This document shows positions 20,285-30,646 of a DNA stretch of 64,000 nt, one piece after another (the stretch's first letter is position 1; the number at the start of each line of letters is the position of its first letter). The position numbers and the translations under genes are program-made. Below the pieces are notes generated by a model. The model did no database searches. It saw only the letters and a list, made by a program, of their open reading frames with translations, and had not been told where the DNA came from. Source of the stretch: Hemileia vastatrix (lineage: Eukaryota; Basidiomycota; Pucciniomycetes; Pucciniales; Zaghouaniaceae); the NCBI GenBank assembly GCA_030280995.1, contig JASXTE010000015.1, positions 22,340,501-22,404,500 of the forward strand. The letters run 5' to 3'.

Positions 20285-22851
20285 AATTCACCAGAAGCCG
20301 TCCGTTTTATATGCCGCTTCTTGGTGCAAACACAACACTGGCACAGAGTAGTAATCCCTGGCTGTGTTTCCCAACCTTCATCTCCAGGAGGCGCTAACCG
20401 CATATGTAACCTCCGCATATCTTCACCAGTGATCTCCAAACTAATCCCCATGCCAGCTTGATACCCTATCCTGGCCTCAAAATCCATCAAAAAAGGACCA
20501 CCAAGAACAGTTTTGACTGCTCCTCTGGCCACATAAAAGTGAACCTTACCAACAGATCCACCAATGCCTAACCTGACATGCTCAGCTGTACCCATCAGCT
20601 CTGTTGCATGCCCTCCGATGCCTCTGAGGTTTCCCCCAGTTCCACTTTTAATTGGAAAGCCTATACTCGTCGCTTGCTCCAATGAAATTAAATTAATTTG
20701 AGACCCTGAATCGACCAAGGCCTTAACTTCTTTACCATTAAGAGTTACCACCAGGTAACCCAGGGGAGCGGAAAAATGCGTATCTACATCTTCCCCAAAC
20801 TTTTCAGCATTTTCACAAATATATTCCACCTCTCCAGTGGAAACCCGACGCCTCGTCAAATGCTTCTTTTGCTTTTCAGCAAGCGCCGGACTAATCGTAA
20901 ATAACTCCCCCAAAGATAAGGGAATCTGCAGTTGATTCGCCCTATTTAAAACTGCGTCCATCGCATTAGCTTGACCAGAAACTACTGGCCGCTCATACTG
21001 GACCTTTGATTTAACAACCTTGGCCCTGGGTACCTCTTGAGGTCCAACCGAGCCATCTTCACCCCCCATTATAAAATCTTCACTTTCTATAACCCTAACT
21101 CCGTCACCAGCTTCTTGCACTAATCCTGATCCATCGCTAGTCCTTCTTACTCCCTCCATTGGGATGGGACCGCTAAAACTTGGTCTAGGTAGAGACGCCA
21201 ACGGTACGTCCTCCTCAGAATCCGAATCATCCTCTGGCATAGGCTCACCATTTAAATCAAACTTGCCATAACTAGGGGGCCCCATATCAGCAATCCCCTT
21301 CTGCATTTTATATAATTCGTCCTTAGAGTAAGGGTTCAGTTTGTTGGCGGCAGTTTGAGCACTAGAATTCTTGTCCTTAGAGTAAGGGTTCACTTTGTTA
21401 TTGGCCTTTCCAGGATTAGCCCTCAATTGGCTCTGAATGCTACTTTTCGCCTTAGTAGCAGCTGCTCTTCTAGCAGCATTAACATCGTATTCGCCAGCCA
21501 TACAGCTACCCTCCACCTGGGCAACCGTCGCCAGCTCTAAACCACCAAAAGAAGTAGAAAATGTGGCTTTACTGACCTCTTTCTCCTTGCCCTTGTCAGC
21601 TTTACCACCATTACCATTACCATTTTTGCCACCCTTGGCATTAACATCTTCATCCGTCACCTCTTCAAATCTGGCTCTCCTTTCAGCCGTTAAACTTCTT
21701 CTGACCAAATCAGAAGGAGACTGTCCATCACTGGGCTTGATGAACGAACCATCAGGAAATTTATAAACTTTACCATCAAATAAAACTCGCCCAGCATCCA
21801 TATCCTTATCAAGAGCAAAACAAACTGTTGCTCTGTGCCCCCTCCTATTACAATAGGAGCACACCTTTGGCTCATTGTAGCCACCTCTATATCCATTACA
21901 ACCATTCCCACCATTTCTCCCATTGCCTGGGAAGCGGTTACCGTTGTTATTGCCATTATAATTTCGACGTTCATAACCTCTAGACTGATAAGAAGTCGAC
22001 GTCGACGAAGAAGCGATTGGGGCCTTGTTGGCCTTCTGAGTCTCTTGAACAAATATTTTTAATTGTTTTGTTAAATCGGCCAAGTGATCGACCATCTTAT
22101 TATCTACATTGCCCTCCACTTTAGCAGCAGGTAATCCCATTTGTGCCTTCTTGGCCTCCTGGGCTTTGACCATAATATCGTTGTTTTTGGCCAAAACCTC
22201 GCTAACCTTGCTAAAATATTGAGTGCAAGACTCTTGATATTTGTCCAACGCTAATAACTTTAGATGGGCCTGAATGTTCTCTTTGATAACCTCCAGAGCC
22301 GGCAGTTTCTGCTCACCATTAGGCAGTTCCTTCATCAAATCTTTTCTTGAAAGATCCTTCAAGACGTCCATACAAATATCCCTGCTGCATGCTGTCCAAA
22401 ACAAATCTTTTGCTTGGTTCTCATGCACTAACTCGTCCACCAGTATGAGATATTCCACCACTTCATCAAACTGAACACAGAGCTTTTTGAAGTCAGCCAT
22501 AGAAGAAACTCCACCTTTTGCATGCCAGTCTCCAACAATTTTATTGAGGTCCATCATAGTAAACCTAACACCCCATCTATCAACCATAGCTTTAGAAAGC
22601 TTAACCCAATCCTTGTCCTTAAATGCCTGCATAGCAATAACCTCTTTTTCCACCTCCCTATCAGCAATAAAAAACCTAACTTGCTTCACCATATCCACAT
22701 GAGAAGCACCATCAACAGCAGCAGCAGCTTCATACCTGCTAATGAACCATTTAACCTCCTCCCCATCAAACTTTGGGCCATCCCAAGAAACAATTCTAAC
22801 TGAGGGAGTAAGAGGGTTAGAAGATCCAGAAGCAACAGCAGAAGAAGACAT
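20242..22851 (-). CDS. B Gag-protease polyprotein
   Basis: This 869-codon ORF encodes the particle protein and its processing enzyme. The N-terminal half (about 20-230) has the retrotransposon capsid-like region (SWDGPKFDGEEVKWFISRYE, DWVKLSKAMVDRWG). A glycine/asparagine-rich basic segment precedes a canonical zinc knuckle at residues 331-344, C-x2-C-x4-H-x4-C (CSYCNRRGHRATVC). After a charged linker comes the aspartic protease with active site DSG at 714-716 (LVDSGSQINLISLE) and the flap-like GGNLRGIGG. It ends LERDGCPHFLG at TAG, immediately after the slippery run TTTTTTG. The ATG at 22851 is the first in frame after a short leader. No stops or shifts are present, so it is probably functional. 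Confidence 0.93.
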   Translation of the reverse strand: MSSSAVASGSSNPLTPSVRIVSWDGPKFDGEEVKWFISRYEAAAAVDGASHVDMVKQVRFFIADREVEKEVIAMQAFKDKDWVKLSKAMVDRWGVRFTMMDLNKIVGDWHAKGGVSSMADFKKLCVQFDEVVEYLILVDELVHENQAKDLFWTACSRDICMDVLKDLSRKDLMKELPNGEQKLPALEVIKENIQAHLKLLALDKYQESCTQYFSKVSEVLAKNNDIMVKAQEAKKAQMGLPAAKVEGNVDNKMVDHLADLTKQLKIFVQETQKANKAPIASSSTSTSYQSRGYERRNYNGNNNGNRFPGNGRNGGNGCNGYRGGYNEPKVCSYCNRRGHRATVCFALDKDMDAGRVLFDGKVYKFPDGSFIKPSDGQSPSDLVRRSLTAERRARFEEVTDEDVNAKGGKNGNGNGGKADKGKEKEVSKATFSTSFGGLELATVAQVEGSCMAGEYDVNAARRAAATKAKSSIQSQLRANPGKANNKVNPYSKDKNSSAQTAANKLNPYSKDELYKMQKGIADMGPPSYGKFDLNGEPMPEDDSDSEEDVPLASLPRPSFSGPIPMEGVRRTSDGSGLVQEAGDGVRVIESEDFIMGGEDGSVGPQEVPRAKVVKSKVQYERPVVSGQANAMDAVLNRANQLQIPLSLGELFTISPALAEKQKKHLTRRRVSTGEVEYICENAEKFGEDVDTHFSAPLGYLVVTLNGKEVKALVDSGSQINLISLEQATSIGFPIKSGTGGNLRGIGGHATELMGTAEHVRLGIGGSVGKVHFYVARGAVKTVLGGPFLMDFEARIGYQAGMGISLEITGEDMRRLHMRLAPPGDEGWETQPGITTLCQCCVCTKKRHIKRTASGELCLLERDGCPHFLG
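20248..20254 (-). promoter_or_regulatory. Probable -1 frameshift site, TTTTTTG
   Basis: In the Gag-PR frame the codons are CAT TTT TTG GGG TAG, so the heptamer reads T TTT TTG in the X XXY YYZ phase. Slippage back by one base gives TCA TTT TTT GGG GTA, which is exactly the RT frame. It lies 3 bases before the Gag-PR stop. This resembles the HIV-type U UUU UUA class of sites; a stimulatory structure downstream was not tested. Confidence 0.78.
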
Positions 22852-23007
22852 CCCAATAAGTAATGAAAAGCGTTAACAATCGATAAAATAACAAGCCTCT
22901 TGCAGGCCAATAACAAAAATCCAATTAGAGTTCCAGAAAATAAGCCTCTTGCAGGCTAATAACGTTCTTGATCCAAGTAAGTCTTTAAAGAAAGCTAGAG
23001 AAATTGA
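22852..23007 (-). other. B 5' leader with two hairpin motifs
   Basis: A short leader lies between PBS and the gag ATG. It holds two related motifs, at about 22892-22910 and 22942-22962 (AAGCCTCTTGCAGGC and TAAGCCTCTTGCAGGCTAAT), which fold as AGCCT/AGGCT or GCCT/AGGC stems. They are a 5' variant of the element's hairpin family and could serve in packaging or priming (inference). Confidence 0.65.
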
Positions 23008-23025
23008 ACCCCACGTTGGGCGCCA
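23008..23025 (-). other. B primer binding site
   Basis: The sense sequence TGGCGCCCAACGTGGGGT starts two bases after the end of the 5' LTR, the place and TGG start expected of a PBS. It would pair with a tRNA ending in GTTGGGCGCCA. The tRNA was not identified from sequence alone. Confidence 0.85.
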
Positions 23026-23027
23026 AC

Positions 23028-24157
23028 TATGGTAAGGTAAACTCTTACAGTCGCCTTGCTGTAAGCAGAATCCGGAGGAGATATGTGGATTTAGCTGAAA
23101 ACCCCGTCCTTCCAATAAAATAACAAAATGGGAATTCTAAATCACTAAGCTAACCAATCTACTTGGATCTGATTGATAAAAATAATGAAACTCTAAAATA
23201 ATTAACGCTTATTGAGATTTAAAGAAAGTGGCTGTTGAGAAAGAGATACTGATAACAACAATTAAGGTGTACCAGTGAAAGATCTGAAAAGATTGACTTT
23301 TATGTTTTTATTATAATTTGAATTTTTATGAGACAGCAATAATCAAGTCCCAGCGATGAAGACCTTTCTAAAGATACCCTATATGAAGTGTGATTTAAAT
23401 TGTTGAGTAGTATTTCTAAAATGTTATATATAAAATATAAAGTTATAAGGGTATTACAAATTTATTTAATTTGTTGAGTAATAAAAAATGAGACCGTGGT
23501 GGTTAATGATTAAGCTGTATGATGTGTCCCCCCTTCTCAATTTCGAGTTTGAGAAGCGCTTAAGTATTCCTAGTCACGTGCCTAAGTTTTCCCCTCCAGA
23601 GCTCTTCCAGAGTCAATCCGGAGCCCGTACGGAGTCCGTACGGAGTCAAAGCGGAGTCCGTACGGAGTCGAAACGGAGTCCGTCCGGACTTCCGGACTCA
23701 ATTAGAACCTTAAAACTATAATAAAAAATCTAGAAAAATTACACATAATAGAGCTACTTCCCCTTTACATACCAAACTAATTTTCGTAGTCTGCGCAGCT
23801 CTAATTACCCCGTGAAAATTTATCAAAGTTAAGTGATTTTTGAAAACGTAAATATTTCTATAAAACTTTAAAATTCATTTAAAAATATAAGAAAAATAGT
23901 AAAAATTCTGGGAAAATTTCCCAAGGTTCTTGAGTGACTTGACTTGATACTTATAAATTTTTTAGACCGTAAAAATAAGTTTTCTCCGCAAAATAAATTG
24001 TATTTGTGTAGGCATTCGCTCGTGACCAATTTCTTCATATTTTAAACTCCAATAAATTAAATAAAACCCTTTTATAAAAAATAATAACGCCAATCTTGCA
24101 CGCCGTAATAACTCCATTTACATATTTAGGTGCCGTACTAAACTTTAGGCTACCACA
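23028..24157 (-). repeat. B 5' LTR
   Basis: This LTR provides promoter and transcription start. It is near identical to 12184-13291 apart from about 14 single-base differences and one extra 22-bp unit in the TCCGTACGGA block (about 23617-23699). Confidence 0.93.
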
Positions 24158-24161
24158 ACAT

Positions 24162-24713
24162 GTGTTCAATCTTGGTGTTAATAATTTTTTGGGGTGAGGA
24201 AATTTTAAATTTTCTCTTCCCATTCAACCCCATTGTGAAGCATTGGTTTAAGGGATCCAATTTTATGCCATATTTGGTTAAAATATCATTTTCCACAATG
24301 AACCAACTGCTTAGATTATCATTTTTCATAACTAAAAAATCACAAATAGCTCTTACAAAGCCATGGTTATATTTGGAAAATACAGTAGCTTTGTATTTAC
24401 CAATGGGGGACAAAACAGAGCCATAACCTCCAATTCTCAGAAATGATAGGCATAAGTTTTGATTTTTAATCCTGATCCACTAAAGCAAGTGATTTTTCAG
24501 ATACTACACTTCCTCTAGCTCCAGAATCTAAGGCAACCACAATGTTAATTCCTTTAATCAAGACTGGTGCCTTGAGAGGGCAATAATAATTGATATGTCC
24601 TCAAGATTTCTTATGATCTCAGCATCTTCTACTGTAGATAAATCATTATTACCAATGTCAATATTATTCAAGTAATTAATATCTTCTTCCAGAATAAAAA
24701 TTTCCTGGTTAGA
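24162..24713 (-). pseudogene. A1 protease and PR-RT linker
   Basis: The aspartic protease active site can be read as VALDSGARGSVVSEKSLA near 24500-24550. A frameshift or stop precedes the linker ORF 24150-24413 (SPIGKYKATVFSKYNHGF, NDILTKYGIKLDP). The linker runs into element B at 24161; its continuation is at 12179. Confidence 0.78.
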
Positions 24714-24953
24714 TTAATATGAAATATTGCTGGTAAAATCACTTGAAGTATCATTTAGTGCAACTGTGTCATCAGCATGTTCCTCTGCTTTTTCAACAAG
24801 ATTTATTTTCTTGTCACAAACATGGCCTTTCTGCCAAGGCTTGCTGCATTTAAAGCAATTGTTTCTTGGATAATTTTTAGGTGCAACAGGGGCAGAAGGT
24901 TTACCAACTTTTTCAGGAGTTTTCTGTTGGTAATTGAAGGTTTTCTCCAACAT
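24714..24953 (-). pseudogene. A1 Gag zinc knuckle
   Basis: CFKCSKPWQKGHVCDKK shows a variant knuckle, C-x2-C-x7-H-x-C, shared by A0, C and D and of a kind seen in many plant and fungal gypsy Gags. It binds genomic RNA in the particle. It is separated from capsid by a broken frame around 24955-25070. Confidence 0.8.
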
Positions 24954-26443
24954 ATTTTTAGGAATGAATCTTTTAGAATCATACTTTTTTAATTGAAAGG
25001 ATTTTATTACAAGTATTAATATAAGAAGCAGGTTCTCTTAAAAACTCAGTCCTAGCAACTATTAAGTCTTATAGAGACATAGGAAATTTATAGAGGATCC
25101 TGTCCTTCCATAATTCAAAATCCATATCTGTATCCATTGCCCTCAGGATCTTCACAAGTTTCAGCAGGAACTCAATAGGTTTTTCAGTAGAAGAAGAGCT
25201 ATATCTATCTTCCTCATACTCCCTTTGTTGAAATAACCTAAAATTGGAACCACCAAATTGTGCTTTAATTGATTTCTTCCAATCTCCCATGAGTAGTCAT
25301 TTTTATCTAAAAGGACAGATTCATACCACTTTAGGGAAACATTGGTAAATAAAGAAACCAATTTAGAAACGATTTCTTCATCTGGAAGTTTGTAAGAATT
25401 CTTCAGGTTATCAGTTCTGCAAATAATTTGTTGCCAATCACAGGAAGGATCACCATCAAATGTTGGGAATTGATCAAGTTTTAGCCAATTCTTTTGATTT
25501 GAAGCAGTCTCCTAATTACAAGCTTGTTTCTGAGTGAGAAGGAGATGTAACTTCTCCAATTTTGCAGTAATCTCCTTGTTTTATCCTTCTGTGGATGATT
25601 CAGGTACATCATCAATTTTTGATGGAAACTCAGTAATATCTACAGGAATTTCTGGCCCTAATTTTACTTTAGATGAACTAGGGACAAGTACAATCGGAGT
25701 ATCCTGTGCAACAGATTCTTTCAAAGAAATGTCAGAATACTTTTGGTCATGTAACAAGGAATTCAATTTCTCTTCAATGGTTGTTAGCCTAGTCTTCACT
25801 CTTGAAATACTAGATAAAGTCTCATTGATGGTTGCAAAAGATAATTGGTTCTTATTTTTCAAAGATGAATAATGGTCACTTAATCTCTTTAAGTTCAACT
25901 TATGTCCCTCTAGTTCCTGGAAACAGATAGAGACAGTGTCTTGTAATTTAGACAAATCATTCTTGATATTTTTCCACAAAACAACTTTCTTCTCATGAGC
26001 TACTTTGTACTTATAGAAATAATCAGAAACTCTCTTTAATTCACTCTCACTTATTGATAACCCTGTCAAGTTAACAAACTATTAGATTTTTGAGTTTATT
26101 TCATGTTGTTCATTATATGATTTTTTTTGGCAATAGTATCTCTCAAATATTCATCATTAATATGAGCTACATCAGGAGTATTTCTTAATAGGGAACCAGA
26201 ATATTTTTCCAAATTCTCATAAAATTCAGGATCAAGTGTTTCATCAATAATAGCCATATCAGGATTTATCATTGACGTAGAAATCAATACCAAAGGATTA
26301 GTTACATTAGAATATTGAGCAATCTGCCTACTACAGCCAGTCTCTACTGGTCTCAAGGTATCATATCCTCTTCCAGGATTACCTGAAGGAACTTAATCAG
26401 TAACAAGAAAGAGTACTGGGGATTCAATAGAGGGGCTTACCAT
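24954..26443 (-). pseudogene. A1 Gag coiled coil and capsid
   Basis: ORF2 begins at ATG 26443 (MVSPSIES) and is broken at several points. 26096-26356 carries the segment INPDMAIIDETLDPEFYENLEKY. 25581-26069 is heptad-rich coiled coil (LSKLQDTVSICFQELEGHK and following). 25069-25361 has capsid sequence (NVSLKWYESVLLDKNDYSWE, then QFGGSNFR). It forms the particle shell in intact relatives. It is dead by multiple shifts. Confidence 0.8.
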
Positions 26444-27058
26444 GGTTTTGGCTAAAATTGAATTTTATTGTTCTTCCTCTTTATTCTTCCTTGGTAGGGG
26501 TGAGGAGGTGTTGGGTTGAACTGATGGGGCCTGGAAGGATCTGCCTGAGGTACTTTCTGTTGTTGTTGGGTCTGGAGGTAGTCCCACTGGGTGTTTAGCC
26601 AGTCACATTTCCATTTTGTAACTTCCACCTTTTCCTGTTGCTGAGGAGCTAATTGTGGAAGGTATTTTTGTTGCTGGGGAAGGTTTCCTCTTCTCTTGAA
26701 GAAAGGATTCTATGTTTCTTACCTTTTTTTCTAGAATTTCTTCATTTAATCTTAGTTTGAGGGTCTATGCCCTCAAATCCTTGAAGTGAATGGAGACATT
26801 GCTGACTTGCTGCTGCAAGGGCATTTTTTTTTCTTGAATCCTCTTGGAAGCTCTTCTGGGGGGTTCACTGAAGGATTTTGATCCAGAGCAGTTTTTTCCA
26901 CTTTCACTTTCACTTCTTGTATCTCTACATTCTAATTGGTCCAGAAATTGATTCATTTGATCAAGTTTTGAAGTCAAAGGAGAGCTTACAGAAGTCTCAC
27001 CATAATCAATAAAGTCTAGTTCCTCATCACAGGCAGCAGAAGCACTTTGATCAGTCAT
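26437..27058 (-). pseudogene. A1 ORF1
   Basis: The first ORF of the element starts MTDQSASAACDEELDFIDY at 27058, continues through a basic RRASKRIQEKKMPL segment, and is frameshifted near 26765. The later part still shows the W-K-W/C-D-like tryptophan block and ends PKPW-stop at ATGGTAA, overlapping the ORF2 start. This is the counterpart of the intact ORF1 of element C; its function is not known. Confidence 0.7.
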
Positions 27059-28015
27059 TTTTGTAGATAACCTGAACTGAGAGAAAGAAATACTAAAATT
27101 TAATCAGTTATTATTTTACTTTTTTTAAAGAAAAATTAGTGAGAAAAAATATTTCAAGTATATAATCAATTATAAGGACTTATTAATCAACTGAAATAAT
27201 GAAAATATAATTTTTATCAGGACAAAAAATCAACTAAAATAATTATCACAATTTTTATTAATTTAAATAAAGATATTTATATTTTATTGCAAGGATTTAA
27301 AATAAATCAACTAAAATAATAAAATAATTTATTAATTATCAGGACAGAGAGTCAACTGGAATAATTAACACAATTCTCAATTAATTACTAATATATATGT
27401 TGATAATTATCAGGACTAAGAGTCAACTGAAAATTTAATTACCAGGACTTAATGTCAGCTGAAATAATTTAATATAATTAATTCAATTAACTTATATAAC
27501 TTTTATTTTACTGCAAGGACAAATTGTCAACTGAAACAATAATATAATATTTTAATTATCAGGTCATAAGGTCAACTGAAATAATTAAAAAAATATAATT
27601 AAATTAAATTAATTTCTATTACTTGTAGGACTAAGAAAAAAATGGTTCTATCTTGGTCAACAAGGAAAAAAATTATTATTTACTAAGCACCTCCCCCTGT
27701 AATGTGAGCAAATTAATGCCACTACAGAGTGCTGAGTAAAAAAATATACATGATATATGAAATTTGCAAAGTGAGACCCAAAGATAGTAACCAGTATAGT
27801 CACCACAATTATATATGACAATTTCCAATATATAAATCTTAGATTTGGAGCGAGGTTTGATTCCCAGTCATGGCAAAAAAGCAAGTCACCTGCCTGATGA
27901 AGTTTGTCATTTTTTTGTCGTCCACCAGTCCTTATTGGTCTTTGTAGCCGATGGTCCCAGAGTTTCTGGCCTCAAGTTATCAGTGCGTCAAAAACAATTT
28001 GGAAAGGCCCCCAAG
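27059..28015 (-). other. A1 leader with AGGAC...GTCAACTG repeats
   Basis: The untranslated leader lies between the 5' LTR and ORF1. On the plus strand about eight imperfect units of AGGAC, 3-8 bases, GTCAACTGAAATAATT occur between 27173 and 27640, spaced roughly 30-70 bp. Many have GAC/GTC or GACT/AGTC ends that could pair. A conserved stretch near 27845-27875 (GAGGTTTGATTCCCAGTCAT) recurs in related form in A0 and D. No PBS with a standard TGG start was found next to the LTR. Confidence 0.65.
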
Positions 28016-28748
28016 TGTCAATGGGTTGCTTTTGGTCTAGAAGAGTTAGCGGCAGTCCAATGGCAGTGGAAGGTGGGAAACTCAAGATTTCAAAAAGGTA
28101 TGTATATTTTTTAACTTTATAAGTTTTAATACTCAATGAAAAGGTAAAAGATAATTATTATTATTACTTTGAAGGCTTAGATATATGTAGATGTAAATGC
28201 TTAGGTAGTTATAGTAGTAAATGATGTGTGTTGTATAAATATAATAAATTTGTAAGGTGAGAGTGGAATGAATCAAAAACAACCAAAATAAGAGGCCTTA
28301 TATAGGCAAAAAGGAGAGAAACCATAGAGCTAAAAACTCTATATACAGAAGTATGAGAGAAGAAAAATTCCAGAATAATATATTGTAAATATTTAGAGTG
28401 TTCTATAAAGAATGTGTCAATAAAATGTATTTCCTGTATGTACCAATTATTTGATTTATTTTAGATTTTCTGTAAATGTCAATTTTTAAATAAAATAAAA
28501 TAATTTTTATTTTAAATATCAATATAACTTTATGTCAGCTCTAACCTGTCATGAGGACATTTTCAGAGGATAAAAAATATGAGGGACATTAAATTTAAAT
28601 ATTTACTTGGTTTTTCCTTATTCTAATTAGTTAAATTAACAAGTAAATTATAAAGTAAATATAATTAATAAAATAAGAAATAAAGGCCTGGCTTCATCCT
28701 TGTAAATAATTAATTATTCACTTGTTAAGTATAGTAGCCTGGCTGAAA
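28016..28748 (-). repeat. A1 5' LTR
   Basis: It is the direct repeat of 8010-8744, starting TGTCAATGGGTTG on the plus strand. Its outer end reads GGCTGAAA, one base changed from GGCTGACA, followed by the ATTAC duplication. Confidence 0.87.
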
Positions 28749-28753
28749 ATTAC

Positions 28754-29166
28754 CCAACAAGAATTATAACCGTCTTTTCCTGCTACAGGAAGACCTTTGA
28801 CAAAATCCATATTAATGATTCCCCATGGAGCATCAGGTTCTTCAATATTTTGAATTAATACTTCCATTTTAACTGTTAATTTTTATGATTTTTGGCAAGA
28901 ATCATAAGATTAAACCTACAATTTTGTGTCTTTAGACATATTAGCCCACCATGCTGTATTTTATATTCTGACAATGGTTTTTTCTTGATCAAAATGACCT
29001 GCCAATATATCATCATGAAAAAGGTTTAAGATGGTTTCTATCATGTAAGGAGGAATTAAAATAACATTAGTAAGTTCTCTCCTGTAATAAATATAAATAT
29101 TATCAATTGCAAACAATCATTTATTCAAAGTATTCTGGTACTTGGGGGGGGAGTTTTTATTAATGC
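28754..29166 (-). pseudogene. A0 integrase, N-terminal half
   Basis: On the minus strand this reads PDAPWGIINMDFVKGLPVAG (first catalytic Asp) and NSCW at the A1 junction. Upstream is a degraded HHCC zinc region with stops. It joins 7014-8009 across the A1 insertion. Confidence 0.78.
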
Positions 29167-30646
29167 TTAAATTGAAGCATTTTTTAGATCATTTAAGATT
29201 GTGACTAATTTATTTAAATTAGAAACTTTTTCATATGAATCCAGAATAAATTGAAATAACTCCTCTTCTATATCAACTATATATATACCATGTATATGAA
29301 TTGTTTTATCTTCAGGTACATAAGCTGGGTTGGAGTCATCATTTGGCTGAGGTAATATAGACAGCATATCTACATTGGAATTAGCATTTCCAGCCTTGTG
29401 AATAACTGTCATTCTACCCCTGTAATCTTGAACAGCTAGTTGCCACCTAAACATATGTCTTTTTGGTGTTTTTGGGTTTAATAGAGATTTAAATGCACTA
29501 TAATCAGTAACCAACTCAAATATTTGGTCATCTTAGTAATGATGAAGTTCAATAAAGCCCATGAAACTTCTAGACACTCTAATTGAGTGGAACCATACTT
29601 CAATTCACTATTTTTAAAGGCCCTTGAAATAAAACAAATAACTAATTCTGAATTTTTATCATTAATAATTTTTTTTTGGTGGAGAGAAGCTCCTAGTCCA
29701 ACAAAATTTACATCTGTGTTGAGTACAAAAGGTTTATTGAAATCTGGGAGAGCCAGAATTGGAGCAGACATTAAACATTTTTAATGTATTAAATGCTCTC
29801 TGTGATTCATCATTCCAGATAAAAGCAACATCTTTTCTGGTTAATTTAGTAAGAGGTAAGGCTATGACATGATACTTTTTTATATATTGTCTATAATAGC
29901 CACATACTCCCAAAAAACTTTGTATTTCTCTCACAGAAATTAGTGCTTTCACATTTTGAATTGCAGAAACTTTGTTTTGAACTACACAGATTTTTAAGCC
30001 TGATATAAGATGACCCAGGACTTTCAAGGATTTAAAACAAAATTTACACTTTTTCAAGGATAAGATCATGTTAATATCATCTATCTTTTTAAAGACTCTA
30101 TTTAAGTGATTCATGTACTCATCAAAGGTTGTAGAAAAAACTATGATGTCATCAATATAGACCATTAACCATCTTTCAATTATTTCTTGATGAAAAGTAT
30201 TATCCATCACTTTTTGAAAAGCTGAAGTGTAATTTTTAGGGCCAAATGGAATTCTAACATAGTTATATATTCCCATGTGTGTTGAAATTAGCAAGAAATT
30301 CTGAGAGCTCTTTTCAACAGGGACTTGATGATAACCCTTATTAAAATCTAGAAAATAATAAATTTTGCACTTTACAAGGTAGCATGTATTGATTTAATTT
30401 TGGGTAAAGGATAAATATCATCCACTGTATAAGTATTCAAAGCTCTATAATCCCCACATAATCTAGCCTTATCTTTTTTATAAGATATTAAGACAAGGGA
30501 GATGACACAATATTTTGGGGTAAAATCAACCTTCTCAATAATGTTCATCTTAAAGAGGGTAGTAATATTTTACTCAATATTGTTTCTCTTTGTTGGAGAA
30601 GCAGGATATGTTTTTTCTTAAGGCTGAGAGGAATTTAATTTAAGTT
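29167..30646 (-). pseudogene. A0 reverse transcriptase and RNase H
   Basis: RT in 29734-30294 has MLISTHMGIYNYVRIPFGP and an intact MVYIDDIIVFS active site. Upstream RT (30295-30640) is broken by stops. RNase H occupies 29167-29771, with LNTDVNFVGLGASLHQKK, QLECLEV and HSNV-like (NSNVDMLS) sequence. The pieces are in different frames. Confidence 0.83.

Larger units (their letters stand above)
12184..24157 (-). mobile_element. Ty3/gypsy element B, near-intact
   Basis: This 11.97-kb minus-strand retrotransposon is inserted in A1. LTRs are at 12184-13291 (1108 bp) and 23028-24157 (1130 bp). The duplication ACAT (12180-12183 and 24158-24161) is 4 bp. LTR termini in the sense direction are TGTGGTA ... 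TACCATA. PBS, PPT, Gag-PR, RT-RNase H and integrase are all present with catalytic residues. By eye the LTRs differ at roughly 14 positions plus one 22-bp repeat unit, so insertion is recent relative to its neighbours. Codon use is less AT-rich than in the A elements. It is unrelated in sequence to the A/C/D/F family. Confidence 0.93.
8010..28748 (-). mobile_element. Ty3/gypsy element A1, interrupted by B
   Basis: This minus-strand element of the A1/D subfamily is inserted in the A0 integrase. LTRs lie at 8010-8744 (735 bp) and 28016-28748 (733 bp). The duplication ATTAC is at 8005-8009 and 28749-28753. The right-hand LTR ends TGAAA rather than TGACA. Without element B it is about 8.8 kb. Order in the element sense: 5' LTR, leader with repeats, ORF1, gag, zinc knuckle, protease, [B], RT, RNase H, [MITE], integrase, PPT, 3' LTR. 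All ORFs are broken and the RT active site is mutated, so it is dead. Confidence 0.88.

Noticed and set aside
27845..28122. ORFs in the A1 leader and LTR
   Set aside because: They span the leader-LTR border, match no protein and are not shared with D in frame.
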